Source: Apilactobacillus apinorum (GTDB lineage: Bacteria; Bacillota; Bacilli; Lactobacillales; Lactobacillaceae). Taken from it: a stretch of DNA of 64,000 nt. The DNA is taken from the NCBI RefSeq assembly GCF_001281175.1, contig NZ_KQ440396.1:565121-629120 (forward strand), read 5' to 3'. The translations under genes were made by a program, and so were the position numbers. Shown here piece by piece: positions 1 to 8,063 of this stretch. The notes beneath the pieces were generated by a model that worked only from the letters and a program-made list of their open reading frames with translations, was not told where the DNA came from and made no database searches. Each line of letters begins with the position of its first letter. Within the stretch, counting starts at the first letter, position 1.

Positions 1-21
1 AGTCAGGTCTTTTTTATTTGC

Positions 22-1422
22 TTATTTTTTAGTATTTCTTAGCATTAATGCCATTGCTAAGCCGACTAATTCGATGATGAAGAAAGTGATAAAGACAACA
101 TGGAAACCACCCATTTGGGCAACCATATGACTCATCCCTTTTGCAACGTTGTTATCCATTACATTAGATAAGATTAAAGTTGCAACCAATACACCGGTTG
201 AACCTAAGATTTGTCTAAATGTTGAAATAACAGCAGTTCCATCAGAAATTAAATCTTTAGGCAATGAGTTAGCACCCATTGTTACGGCTGGCATCATGAC
301 AAAGGCATTTCCACCTTCAATAACAGCTGCAATAATCATCATTGGCACTAACCCTAAAGTAGCTCCAGTGATACTTAAAACTAACCATCCAGCTAAAATC
401 ATGAACATTCCAGTTAGCATAGTTGATTTAAAACCAATCTTATCAGCTAACTTACCAGTTAATGGATTCAATAGACTTAATACTATTGCACCGGGAGCCA
501 ATGCCAATCCTGAAACAGTCTTACTTACCCCTAATACATCTTGATAGTATAGTGGGAAAATAATTGTTACCACGATTAAAGCGATATATGATGCCCCAGT
601 TAATCCAACTGATAAATCGTAGTTAAAGTCTTTTAATACTCTTAATTGTAATAATGGTTGATCCATCTTAAATTGACGAATTGCAAACAATGCGACCATT
701 AGAACACTCACAATCAATACAATGATTGCTAGGGTCATATCAATGTTGGTCTTACCAATCATGTTAACAACATATAAAATTCCGATTAAACCAACTGATA
801 AAATTACTGATGGGAAGTCTAAGTGACTTTCCTTTTCAGGCATTACGTTTCTAATAGCAAATAGTGAAATCACAAATAGGATTGTAATAATTACCGCAAA
901 AACGATAAATAGTCCGCGCCATGCTGAGAAATGTAAAACGATTGCTGACAAAATTGGTCCACACGCTAATGCTGAACCCATAATTAAACCAGCGAATCCC
1001 ATGGTAGTACCACGTTTTTCCTCTGGTGTAATGTATAAAAGCACTGATTGATATGATGGGAATAAAATCCCGACAGCGATTGCTTCCATTGCACGACCTA
1101 GCATCATAACTGAGAAGTTAGGTGCTAGTACAACGATAATTGTACCGATATCAAAAATTGCTAAAATCATTAAGAATAATTGCTTAAATTTAACGTTGTT
1201 CAATAACCATGGACTTACTGGCATCATGACACACATGATTAGCATAAATCCTGTGGTTAACCATTGAACAGTTGATGCGTCAATTCCAAAAGAACTCATT
1301 AATGTTGGGTAAGCAGTTGAAATTGATGATTGACTCATTGACATCGTAAAGCTTCCTAAAAGCATTACCATGACGAATAAGAATCGATTATATGGTTTGC
1401 CATTCAAATCGACATTTTGCAA
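22..1422 (-). CDS. MFS multidrug exporter, DHA2 (14-TMS) type
   Basis: Polytopic membrane protein of about 466 residues. The length, the many hydrophobic segments and the run around GRAMEAIAVGILFPSYQSVLL fit the EmrB/QacA (DHA2) branch of the major facilitator superfamily, which exports drugs or other toxic compounds by proton antiport. The substrate cannot be told from sequence. Start choice: the ATG at 1431 directly abuts the only Shine-Dalgarno-like run (AGGGG), leaving no spacer. The in-frame TTG at 1422 has a 9-nt spacer and is preferred; TTG starts are common in this window. The gene lies 80 bp downstream of the hydrolase gene in the same direction. Family assignment is firm, the start is uncertain. 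Confidence 0.88.
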   Translation of the reverse strand: MQNVDLNGKPYNRFLFVMVMLLGSFTMSMSQSSISTAYPTLMSSFGIDASTVQWLTTGFMLIMCVMMPVSPWLLNNVKFKQLFLMILAIFDIGTIIVVLAPNFSVMMLGRAMEAIAVGILFPSYQSVLLYITPEEKRGTTMGFAGLIMGSALACGPILSAIVLHFSAWRGLFIVFAVIITILFVISLFAIRNVMPEKESHLDFPSVILSVGLIGILYVVNMIGKTNIDMTLAIIVLIVSVLMVALFAIRQFKMDQPLLQLRVLKDFNYDLSVGLTGASYIALIVVTIIFPLYYQDVLGVSKTVSGLALAPGAIVLSLLNPLTGKLADKIGFKSTMLTGMFMILAGWLVLSITGATLGLVPMMIIAAVIEGGNAFVMMPAVTMGANSLPKDLISDGTAVISTFRQILGSTGVLVATLILSNVMDNNVAKGMSHMVAQMGGFHVVFITFFIIELVGLAMALMLRNTKK

Positions 1423-1511
1423 AATAGTCATCCCCTAATTTAGAATCATTATAAACTAATACTTTTAAATTCTATCTTTTTAGCGGAAATAAGTAAACTA
1501 TTTTGACTTAA

Positions 1512-2387
1512 TTAATTCTCGTCAAATAAGAATCTAGCAATAATATGATCAACGAAAATATTGTGGTGTAAACGACTGTGTTGACCATTAGTACCAGTCA
1601 CTGGAATTTCATCGTAATTCTTTACTCGTTTGGCAACCAGGTACTTAAGTGACTTCGCTGAAGCAACACTTACAACACCGTCTGAATCATTCTTTCTGTT
1701 GTCATTACCATAAATATTTAGAACAGATACGTTCTTAGGGAAGTTCTTACAGTCATTAATTAATGTTTGATATGATGGGAACCATTTATTCTCTTCTGAA
1801 TATACTGATGGTTGTCCCTTAGAGTTAACGTAATTATCAACCCCATTATTAGATAATTTCATAATGCCATCATATGGTCCAGCAATTGAAACGAATTTTT
1901 GTAATTTAGGCATGTCTGAATCATTATTATATTTAGCTGCAGTATCTAAAGCAGTCACAGCTCCAGTAGAATGCCCAACAACATTATAGGTAGTAAATCC
2001 ATATTGGGATCTTAAAATTTGTAAAATCTCATGGAACCAACTAACTTGTTTATTCACTGATGTGAATTTACGTTGGAAAATAACTTGAATGATTGGTTTT
2101 CTAGCACTAGATTTGATTTTTCCCTTGTGTTGAATTTGACCATTTTTATCAACATAGATAATTAAAGAACGTTGTCCCCCATCACGAGAAGCGATAGTTG
2201 CTAGATGATCTGTTGATTTAATTGAACCACCCAATCCATGAACAAAAAGTGTTGGTGTGTTAACTACACTTTTATCTGATTTGGACATTAGTAAGTTATC
2301 ACTTCGAATCGCGAAAAAGATCGCAAAGAAAGCAACAATTACGGTTGCGATAATTAAAATCACATTGGTTTTAGCAGTTTTACTCAA
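1512..2387 (-). CDS. Membrane-anchored alpha/beta hydrolase (DUF915-like)
   Basis: 291-residue protein with one N-terminal hydrophobic helix (about residues 9-26) acting as a membrane anchor or uncleaved signal, then an extracytoplasmic alpha/beta-hydrolase domain. Visible motifs are FVHGLGG (oxyanion region, about 48-54), the nucleophile elbow GHSTG with Ser140, an Asp in NDSDGVVS and a C-terminal HSRLHHN stretch supplying the catalytic His. This matches the DUF915 cell-surface hydrolases of lactobacilli, whose substrates are mostly unknown. It starts with TTG, preceded by GAGAGGAG and a 7-nt spacer. Confidence 0.85.
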   Translation of the reverse strand: MSKTAKTNVILIIATVIVAFFAIFFAIRSDNLLMSKSDKSVVNTPTLFVHGLGGSIKSTDHLATIASRDGGQRSLIIYVDKNGQIQHKGKIKSSARKPIIQVIFQRKFTSVNKQVSWFHEILQILRSQYGFTTYNVVGHSTGAVTALDTAAKYNNDSDMPKLQKFVSIAGPYDGIMKLSNNGVDNYVNSKGQPSVYSEENKWFPSYQTLINDCKNFPKNVSVLNIYGNDNRKNDSDGVVSVASAKSLKYLVAKRVKNYDEIPVTGTNGQHSRLHHNIFVDHIIARFLFDEN

Positions 2388-2540
2388 GATGATTCTCCTC
2401 TCAATTCTTCTATGTCCTATGATACTAGAAAATCGATAAAAATACAGTAATAATTATAGTCATTAATTAGCCAAAATCATTAATTTGTAGTAGATTATAG
2501 ATATAGAATAAAATTTGGACTGAACAAAGGAGAACTTATT

Positions 2541-3335
2541 TTGATTACATTGAAATCACCACGCGAAATCGAAATGATGGCTAAATCTGGTGAAGTTTTA
2601 GCCGGTGTTCATTTAGGATTACGTAAAATGATTAAACCAGGATTAGACACTTGGGAAATCGAAGAATTTGCTGATAAATACATTCAAGACCACGGTGCAA
2701 CTGCTTCCGAAAAAGGTTTTGAAGGTTACAAATTTGCTACTTGTATCTCCGTAAACGATGAAGTTGCTCATGGAATTCCTCGTAAAGGACTAATTCTAAA
2801 AGATGGCGACATTGTTAAAGTTGATTTGACCGTTAATAAAGACGGATTTGAAAGTGATTCATGCTGGACATATGCTGTTGGTAATATTTCAGAAGAAAAC
2901 CAAAAGTTAATGGACGTATGTAAAGAAGCTTTATACCGTGGAATTGACCAAGCCGTTGTCGGTAACCGTTTAGGTGATATTGGTTTTGCTTGCCAAGACT
3001 TTATTGAAAACGAAAACCACATGGGTGATGTTCGTGAACTAATCGGTCACGGTATTCAACCTACAATGCACGAACAACCAAATGTTCCTGCATATGGTGA
3101 ACCTGGTAAGGGTCTTCGTCTAAAAGAAGGAATGACCATTACTATCGAACCAATGGTTAATTTGGGAACTTGGGAAATTTCTGATCGCTATGATGCTAAA
3201 GATGATTGGACTTACTATGTATCTTCAGATGGTACTAATTCTGCTCAATATGAACACACAATTGCTATCACTAAAGATGGTCCTAAAATCCTTACTTCTC
3301 AAGGCGACGATATCGACGAAAAATACAAACTATAA
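2541..3335 (+). CDS. map: Methionine aminopeptidase type I
   Basis: 264-residue cytosolic metalloprotease that removes N-terminal Met from nascent proteins. All metal ligands and catalytic residues of the M24A family are in place: His77, Asp95, Asp106, His170, His177, Glu203 and Glu238 (in YEHTIAI). Length is normal for the type I enzyme without a zinc-finger extension. The start is TTG, with AAAGGAG 8 nt upstream; no ATG fits. It is a single gene ending at a strong bidirectional terminator shared with the convergent dehydrogenase gene. Confidence 0.96.
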   Translation: MITLKSPREIEMMAKSGEVLAGVHLGLRKMIKPGLDTWEIEEFADKYIQDHGATASEKGFEGYKFATCISVNDEVAHGIPRKGLILKDGDIVKVDLTVNKDGFESDSCWTYAVGNISEENQKLMDVCKEALYRGIDQAVVGNRLGDIGFACQDFIENENHMGDVRELIGHGIQPTMHEQPNVPAYGEPGKGLRLKEGMTITIEPMVNLGTWEISDRYDAKDDWTYYVSSDGTNSAQYEHTIAITKDGPKILTSQGDDIDEKYKL

Positions 3336-3344
3336 AATAAAAAA

Positions 3345-3376
3345 ACATCATGAGAATCATCTCATGATGTTTTTTT
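3345..3376. terminator. Bidirectional intrinsic terminator
   Basis: Perfect 11-bp arms (ACATCATGAGA / TCTCATGATGT) around an ATCA loop, flanked by A and T runs. It can terminate map (+) and the dehydrogenase gene (-). Confidence 0.9.
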
Positions 3377-3379
3377 ATT

Positions 3380-4315
3380 TTATAAACCGTTAACACAATG
3401 TTCTGGTTTTTCACCTTTTAGAACAAGGTTAACTTCACTACTAGACATGTCTGAAATCTTAGTAAATGATTCAACTGAGAATCCAGAGTTATGTGGTGTC
3501 ATAAAGACGTTCTTTAATGATCTTAATTCACTATCCATTGGAAGTGGTTCTTTTTCAAAAACATCTAGACCTGCACCGGCAATGTCACCATTCTTAAGTG
3601 CTTCAATTAAGTCAGCTTCGTTGATAACTGCTCCACGAGCAAAGTTTACGATAAATGCTGAATCCTTCATCATCTTGAATGTTTCCTTATTTACTGAACC
3701 AATAGTTCCCTTAACAGCTGGCAAATGTAGAGATACAAAATCTGAACGTTTGAATAATTCATCCCATTCTACAAATTCACCATATTCTGATGTACGAGGA
3801 CTTCTGTTCCAAATTAATGTCTTTACGCCAAAACCAGATAGCATCTTAGCAACTTGTTGACCAATGTTTCCGTAACCAACGATACCGATGGTCTTACCTT
3901 TAATATCATGTGATGGGTGATGGAATGCAAATGAATCATCACCTTCATGCATTTTCTTAGAAACTGTGTAAAGATTCTTAGATAAAATTAGAATGTCTGT
4001 TACTGCACATTCAGCGACAGCAACTTCATTACCACCAGGAGTGTTAGTTACGTAAATACCGCGTTCCTTACAGTGTTGTAAGTCAACGTTGTCGTATCCA
4101 ACTCCAAAGCGAGCAATGACCTTTAAATTAGTCATTTGATCAATAGTTTCGTTGTCCAATGGAGTTGCGTTTAATACCATTCCATCAGCATCTTTGTGTT
4201 GTAGTAAAGTGTCAGCATATTGGTCTTCAACTTCTACTACTTCATAGCCATAATTTCTCAAAGGTTCTGCCAAATAATGAGCAAATTCTTTAGGAATAAT
4301 TACTTTTTGTGCCAT
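3380..4315 (-). CDS. D-isomer-specific 2-hydroxyacid dehydrogenase
   Basis: 311-residue NAD(P)-dependent dehydrogenase of the D-2-hydroxyacid family. The Rossmann motif GYGNIG is at residues 147-152. The catalytic triad of the family is visible as Arg227 (NFARGAVI), Glu256 (DVFEKEP) and His275 (TPHNSG). It resembles phosphoglycerate dehydrogenase-type enzymes but lacks ACT or other C-terminal regulatory domains, and no serine biosynthesis genes are nearby. The substrate (3-phosphoglycerate, hydroxyisocaproate, glyoxylate) therefore stays open. RBS TTAGGAGATG precedes the ATG. It lies downstream of the BCCT gene but is separated from it by a terminator. Confidence 0.88.
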   Translation of the reverse strand: MAQKVIIPKEFAHYLAEPLRNYGYEVVEVEDQYADTLLQHKDADGMVLNATPLDNETIDQMTNLKVIARFGVGYDNVDLQHCKERGIYVTNTPGGNEVAVAECAVTDILILSKNLYTVSKKMHEGDDSFAFHHPSHDIKGKTIGIVGYGNIGQQVAKMLSGFGVKTLIWNRSPRTSEYGEFVEWDELFKRSDFVSLHLPAVKGTIGSVNKETFKMMKDSAFIVNFARGAVINEADLIEALKNGDIAGAGLDVFEKEPLPMDSELRSLKNVFMTPHNSGFSVESFTKISDMSSSEVNLVLKGEKPEHCVNGL

Positions 4316-4358
4316 ATTCTATTCATCTCCTAATAATTTATATAATAAATATTATCAC

Positions 4359-4406
4359 AAAAAAAGATGACAAACGGACTTTTTACATCCATTTATCATC
4401 TTTTTG
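4359..4406 (-). terminator. Intrinsic terminator after the BCCT gene
   Basis: On the minus strand a long imperfect stem (AAAGATGA..AAA..GGA with TCC..TTT..TCATCTTT) is followed by a T run. Confidence 0.75.
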
Positions 4407-4409
4407 GGT

Positions 4410-6035
4410 TTAATGACGATTAATTGTCGTCTTAGGCCATAATATTAATTTACCTTTAATTGCGCTACGACGCTCTACCGTAGGCTTCTTCTTCAATCTC
4501 CTTTGAGTCCATTTTGGATTTCTAATAATGGTTGGATCATTTTTAATCATCTTAAATACTGACATGATAATTAAAATACATACAAACATTAACGGGAATC
4601 CTGCTAATGTACAGAAAGTTTGAACAGTTTCAAATCCTCCAACAACCACTAAACTAAATGAGAATAGAATAAATACCACTACCCATGTCATTTTGTTTAA
4701 ACGACTTGGTTCTTTACCAGGTCTTAGTGGCAAACTGGTAAATGAGGCTAAAACAAATGCCGATGATGAAATGGTTGTCGCTAAAAAGATAAAACATGAG
4801 ATGAAATAAAATGCGAACATCACATACTTCATTGGTAAGGTTGCTAATACTGCCGAAATAACGGCTGCATTACCTTGCGTGTTTAAGATGTGAGTTAAAT
4901 TAAGTTCTCCAGTCTTTTGAAGCCATAACGAATATCCGCCAAAGACGGCATAAAAACTCATGCATCCCAACGCTCCATATGTGAGCATCCCCATAATCAC
5001 TTGTTTGATAGTACGACCACGAGATATCTTGGCAATGAATAGTCCCATAAATGGCATGTATGATAACCACCAACCCCAATAAAAAATAGTTTCTTGTTGG
5101 GCAACCGGTGGACGACCATTTGGCACAGTATTCATGCTCATTGAAATAAACTTCTGAATTAATAAACCAACACTATTGGTTTCAGAATTTAATATATAAA
5201 CAGTTGGACCAACCAATAAAACAATGATTAAAAAAATAATCGCAGTCCAAATGTGAGCATTACTTAATTTATCAATTCCACCGTTCAATCCTTTAAAGAC
5301 AGTGACGGCAAAAATAATAAATAATACTAAAAACAATCCTAGTTTCATGTAGAGATTATCAGGTAAATGAGTAAGTGAGCTTAGAACTTTAGAAATAATT
5401 GGAATTTCTAGTCCAACTGATGCACCTACCCCACCCATAATTCCTAATACAACTAGTAAATTAACAATCTTCTTGGCAATCACTTTCCATAATTGATCAC
5501 CATCTAAAATTGTTATAGCATCACTTAGTGACTGAATTTTGCGTTTCTTGTTATACATCATATAACCAATAGCAATCGTGGGTGCTGCAAACATCAACCA
5601 AGCCATTGGCCCCCAGTCATATTGACCATACATATGCGCTAAATTATACGCAGTTTCTGAATATGGTTTGACGGAGCCTTCTGGATGTTGAACATACATC
5701 AACGGATCAACCATGCTAAGCATTAAGATGCTGGCATCGATTGCGGTCGCAAAGACCATTGATCCCCATTGAAAGTTCTTATACACCGGCTTATCATCTG
5801 GTTCTCCCAGACGGATATTGCCATACTTTGATAACATCAAATATACAAAAAACAAAAAATTGATGATATAAATCCACATATATCCCCAACCCATATTACT
5901 GGTTACCCAGTTCAATATTTGATTGAGAAATCCTTGTAGTGATGATCCACCAATTATCAAAAATACAGAGACACAAATGAATAAAACAACAGTAGGAATA
6001 AAGACGAGCTTGTCGATATTTTTACTTTTAAAAAT
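4410..6035 (-). CDS. BCCT-family betaine/choline/carnitine transporter
   Basis: About 541 residues with 12 expected membrane helices. The family signature SRGRTIKQVI follows the Trp-rich stretch FYWGWWLSYMPFMG. BCCT carriers import compatible solutes such as glycine betaine with Na+ or H+. In BetP the last aromatic of this box is Trp; here it is Tyr (SYMP). Start: the first ATG/GTG/TTG codon (TTG 5960) lies inside the first membrane helix and has no RBS. In-frame coding continues upstream to an AGAGGAGG element at 6042-6049 that is followed only by ATT codons. I place the start at the ATT at 6035 (6-nt spacer), giving the normal family N-terminus (IFKSKNIDKLVFIP). An in-frame TAA lies just upstream. 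A promoter and attenuator-like leader precede it. Confidence 0.88.
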   Translation of the reverse strand: MFKSKNIDKLVFIPTVVLFICVSVFLIIGGSSLQGFLNQILNWVTSNMGWGYMWIYIINFLFFVYLMLSKYGNIRLGEPDDKPVYKNFQWGSMVFATAIDASILMLSMVDPLMYVQHPEGSVKPYSETAYNLAHMYGQYDWGPMAWLMFAAPTIAIGYMMYNKKRKIQSLSDAITILDGDQLWKVIAKKIVNLLVVLGIMGGVGASVGLEIPIISKVLSSLTHLPDNLYMKLGLFLVLFIIFAVTVFKGLNGGIDKLSNAHIWTAIIFLIIVLLVGPTVYILNSETNSVGLLIQKFISMSMNTVPNGRPPVAQQETIFYWGWWLSYMPFMGLFIAKISRGRTIKQVIMGMLTYGALGCMSFYAVFGGYSLWLQKTGELNLTHILNTQGNAAVISAVLATLPMKYVMFAFYFISCFIFLATTISSSAFVLASFTSLPLRPGKEPSRLNKMTWVVVFILFSFSLVVVGGFETVQTFCTLAGFPLMFVCILIIMSVFKMIKNDPTIIRNPKWTQRRLKKKPTVERRSAIKGKLILWPKTTINRH

Positions 6036-6053
6036 AATAATCCTCCTCTTAGA

Positions 6054-6110
6054 TTAAACACAAAAAGCCGCACATAAAGTGATCCGTATATAACGAATGA
6101 CTATCTGCAC
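6054..6110 (-). CDS. Possible leader ORF overlapping the BCCT attenuator
   Basis: 18-codon ORF starting GTG, read as MQIVIRYIRITLCAAFCV, spanning the whole terminator-like hairpin and ending just before the BCCT Shine-Dalgarno. Its own RBS is weak (AAAGAG, very close). It is listed because the ABC-F leader at 53465-53506 carries a related peptide (MQLLIRLRTKGCF) in the same position. Translation is unproven. Confidence 0.35.
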   Translation of the reverse strand: MQIVIRYIRITLCAAFCV

Positions 6111-6119
6111 AGCTCTTTT
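6062..6119 (-). promoter_or_regulatory. Attenuator-like hairpin in BCCT leader
   Basis: In the minus-strand RNA, AGCUGUGCA pairs with UGUGCGGCU (9 bp with G-U pairs). Flanking A and U runs extend the stem, and the U tract follows the descending arm, as in an intrinsic terminator. It lies between the promoter (about 6164-6191) and the BCCT start, so conditional termination is plausible. Confidence 0.5.
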
Positions 6120-6125
6120 TTAGTT

Positions 6126-6154
6126 ATACAAATTCAATTCGAATTATTTTGTAT
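6126..6154. promoter_or_regulatory. 29-bp dyad at the BCCT transcription start
   Basis: Imperfect palindrome centred on ATTCGAAT with outer arms ATACAAA/TTTGTAT, placed immediately downstream of the -10 box. This is an operator-like position; the cognate regulator is unknown. Confidence 0.45.
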
Positions 6155-6163
6155 TTCATTTAT

Positions 6164-6191
6164 ATTATACACAAATAACTATTTATGTAAA
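6164..6191 (-). promoter_or_regulatory. Promoter of the BCCT gene
   Basis: -35 TTTACA (6186-6191) and a perfect -10 TATAAT (6164-6169) with 16-bp spacing on the minus strand. Transcription would start near 6157 and give a leader of about 120 nt. Confidence 0.7.
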
Positions 6192-6221
6192 ATGCCGGTT
6201 TACCGGGAACATACAAACTAA

Positions 6222-6773
6222 TTATTCAACATTTTTAATTACTCTCACTGGATTTCCAACTAAAACAACATTGTCACCGAATGATTTAGTTACCACTGAT
6301 CCAGCACCAACAACTACGTTATTTCCTAAAGTAACTCCTGGCAAAATCGTTACATGGCCACCAAACCAACAATTGTCACCAATAGTGATTGGTTTACCTA
6401 GTTCAACGTCAGCTAATCGTTGCTTGGGGTCAATTGGATGAACTGGTGTATATAGCCCCACATCTGGGCCAAAGTAACAATGATTACCAATTGTAATTGG
6501 GCAAGTATCCAATAGGGTTAAATGATAATTAGCATAAAAATCGTCTCCAACATGAATATTGTAACCGTAGTCAAATTGCACACCGGTTTCAATCCATAAA
6601 TTTTTGCCCGCATCACCAAACAATTTTGCTAAGCGGCGATTTTGTTCTTGGTTATCATCTAGTGAATTAATACTGTTCAGTTCTTTTCTTATCTCACGAC
6701 GACGTTGTTGTAGTTCTTCGTCATATTGTTGATAAGGTTCTCCTGCAGTCATTTTTTCACGTTCAGTTTTCAT
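6222..6773 (-). CDS. maa: Sugar O-acetyltransferase (maltose/galactoside type)
   Basis: 183 residues. An N-terminal Mac domain (about 1-60, beginning REKMTAGEPY) is followed by a left-handed beta-helix of hexapeptide repeats (for example IGDNCWFGGHVTILPGV). The catalytic His is His112 in TPVHPID. The family transfers acetyl from acetyl-CoA to sugars such as maltose, glucose or galactosides in the cytosol; the real substrate is uncertain. The RBS is weak (GGCAAAG), but the N-terminus aligns with family members. It follows rnhA by 49 bp in the same direction. Confidence 0.87.
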   Translation of the reverse strand: MKTEREKMTAGEPYQQYDEELQQRRREIRKELNSINSLDDNQEQNRRLAKLFGDAGKNLWIETGVQFDYGYNIHVGDDFYANYHLTLLDTCPITIGNHCYFGPDVGLYTPVHPIDPKQRLADVELGKPITIGDNCWFGGHVTILPGVTLGNNVVVGAGSVVTKSFGDNVVLVGNPVRVIKNVE

Positions 6774-6822
6774 ACTTTGCCAGCTTTCGTTAATTATTCA
6801 CATTTTATTGTAACATATGATT

Positions 6823-7719
6823 TTATTTATCAAAGAAACCTAAGTCACGTAAGCTCTTTTCGATGTCAGAAACAGATTTGTCCGTATCAATGTACTTGGA
6901 TACCGTTTCTTTTTCAGCTTTATCCTCAGTGTTTACTTTCGGAATTTCTTTAGTTTTTGGTTTTGTCACCTTGGATTTTGGCTTTGGTTGATAATCCGGT
7001 TCCATATAAGTAATCGTGACCGGACTTTCTTTAACCGGACTAATTGGGGTTTTGCCTTCCATCTTGTCCATAGTCTCATTTAATAATTGATCAACAAAAT
7101 TATTTCCTTCGTTGGTTGCATGTCCTTTAGTCCAACTAAAAGATAGTTTGCTAAATTGGGGTAATAACTGATCTAATTCTTTAAATTCGGCCAAATTCTT
7201 AATGACTGTCCCGTCGCTTTTCTTCCATCCACGACGCTTCCATGAGTTTAACCATCCCTTAGTAACAGCATCTAAAACATATTTAGAATCTAAAATGGCA
7301 TCAATTTCTTCGTTTTGTAACTCACTTTGAATTAACTTTTTAAGTCCGTTAACTAATCCTAATACTTCCATCTTGTTGTTAGTTGCGCCAAGTTCCCCAT
7401 CTGAATCAAAAACTTTGTGTCCCTTATTGATAATTAAATAAGCCCAAGCAGCCTTATCATCTTTTTTAACGTGTTGGCCTAATTTATTTCCGTGATTTCT
7501 AGATCCACCATCAGAAAATAGTTGGATTGCGTTGGATGAAACAGACGTTCTTTTTGTTGATGCAGTTTTTTCGCCCATATAAACAAGCGCTTCGTTTTTA
7601 GTTTTAAAACTTTTATACTGCGCACCTGAGAAACCATTAACTTGTTTTTGACAGTCTGACCATGTGGTATAAATACCTGGTTTCTTACCTTTTTTGACCG
7701 CATAAAATTTATTTGCCAT
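6823..7719 (-). CDS. rnhA: Ribonuclease HI with N-terminal viroplasmin-like domain
   Basis: 298 residues in three parts. Residues 1-48 form the RNHCAP/viroplasmin-like domain (KFYAVKKGKKPGIYTTW), which binds RNA-DNA hybrids in homologues. Residues 65-215 form the RNase H fold with the full catalytic set Asp70, Glu118, Asp144, Asp210 and His200. A Lys/Pro-rich C-terminal tail of about 80 residues is probably disordered. The enzyme degrades the RNA strand of hybrids. RBS AAAGGGG precedes the ATG. Confidence 0.93.
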   Translation of the reverse strand: MANKFYAVKKGKKPGIYTTWSDCQKQVNGFSGAQYKSFKTKNEALVYMGEKTASTKRTSVSSNAIQLFSDGGSRNHGNKLGQHVKKDDKAAWAYLIINKGHKVFDSDGELGATNNKMEVLGLVNGLKKLIQSELQNEEIDAILDSKYVLDAVTKGWLNSWKRRGWKKSDGTVIKNLAEFKELDQLLPQFSKLSFSWTKGHATNEGNNFVDQLLNETMDKMEGKTPISPVKESPVTITYMEPDYQPKPKSKVTKPKTKEIPKVNTEDKAEKETVSKYIDTDKSVSDIEKSLRDLGFFDK

Positions 7720-7742
7720 ATTTATTACCCCTTTATGTACAA

Positions 7743-7769
7743 AAAAAGACCCAGTAAACTGAGTCTAAA
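7743..7769 (-). terminator. Terminator of the 40-residue protein gene
   Basis: Minus-strand stem AGACTCAG / CTGGGTCT with a TTTA loop and a run of seven T, directly after the small gene. Confidence 0.85.
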
Positions 7770-7773
7770 AGAA

Positions 7774-7896
7774 TTATTTAGCAGGCTTTGACTTTAGGAA
7801 TTTTTGTAAGTCAGCAATTTCTTTTTGTTTTTTGTTACGCTTGTTGTTGTTGATTGGACGACGTCCTTGAACACCATTTGGATGACAAATTCTCAT
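7774..7896 (-). CDS. Small very basic protein, 40 residues, unknown function
   Basis: ORF of 41 codons beginning MRICHPNGVQGRRP and continuing with an Asn/Lys/Arg-rich centre (NNNKRNKKQK) and a short helix-like tail ending KSKPAK. It has a GAGGGG Shine-Dalgarno 10 nt upstream, a promoter with a dyad (7933-7968) and its own terminator, so it is very probably expressed. The composition resembles small RNA-binding or ribosome-associated proteins, but I recognise no family. It lies just upstream of rnhA on the same strand. Confidence 0.65.
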   Translation of the reverse strand: MRICHPNGVQGRRPINNNKRNKKQKEIADLQKFLKSKPAK

Positions 7897-7932
7897 TGGA
7901 TGACAACCCCTCTCTATATCTATAAATTAATT

Positions 7933-7968
7933 AGTACCATTATAATATAAATATGGTACTTAACGCAA
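7933..7968 (-). promoter_or_regulatory. Promoter with overlapping dyad
   Basis: -35 TTGCGT (7963-7968) and -10 TATAAT (7939-7944), 18 bp apart, drive the 40-residue protein gene. A perfect 8-bp inverted repeat AGTACCAT/ATGGTACT (7933-7960, 12-bp spacer) covers the -10 box, which suggests an operator. Confidence 0.6.
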
Positions 7969-8003
7969 ATTAGAATTCTTCACTCATTATTATATCTATA
8001 TTG

Positions 8004-8031
8004 TTTACAAATGACAAGTTTGTGTTAAAAT
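8004..8031 (+). promoter_or_regulatory. Promoter of the ThiD-like kinase gene
   Basis: TTTACA (8004-8009) and TAAAAT (8026-8031) with 16-bp spacing, 33 bp before the start codon. Confidence 0.55.
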
Positions 8032-8063
8032 TACTTACAATTTCATATTAAGAGGTGGCCATA

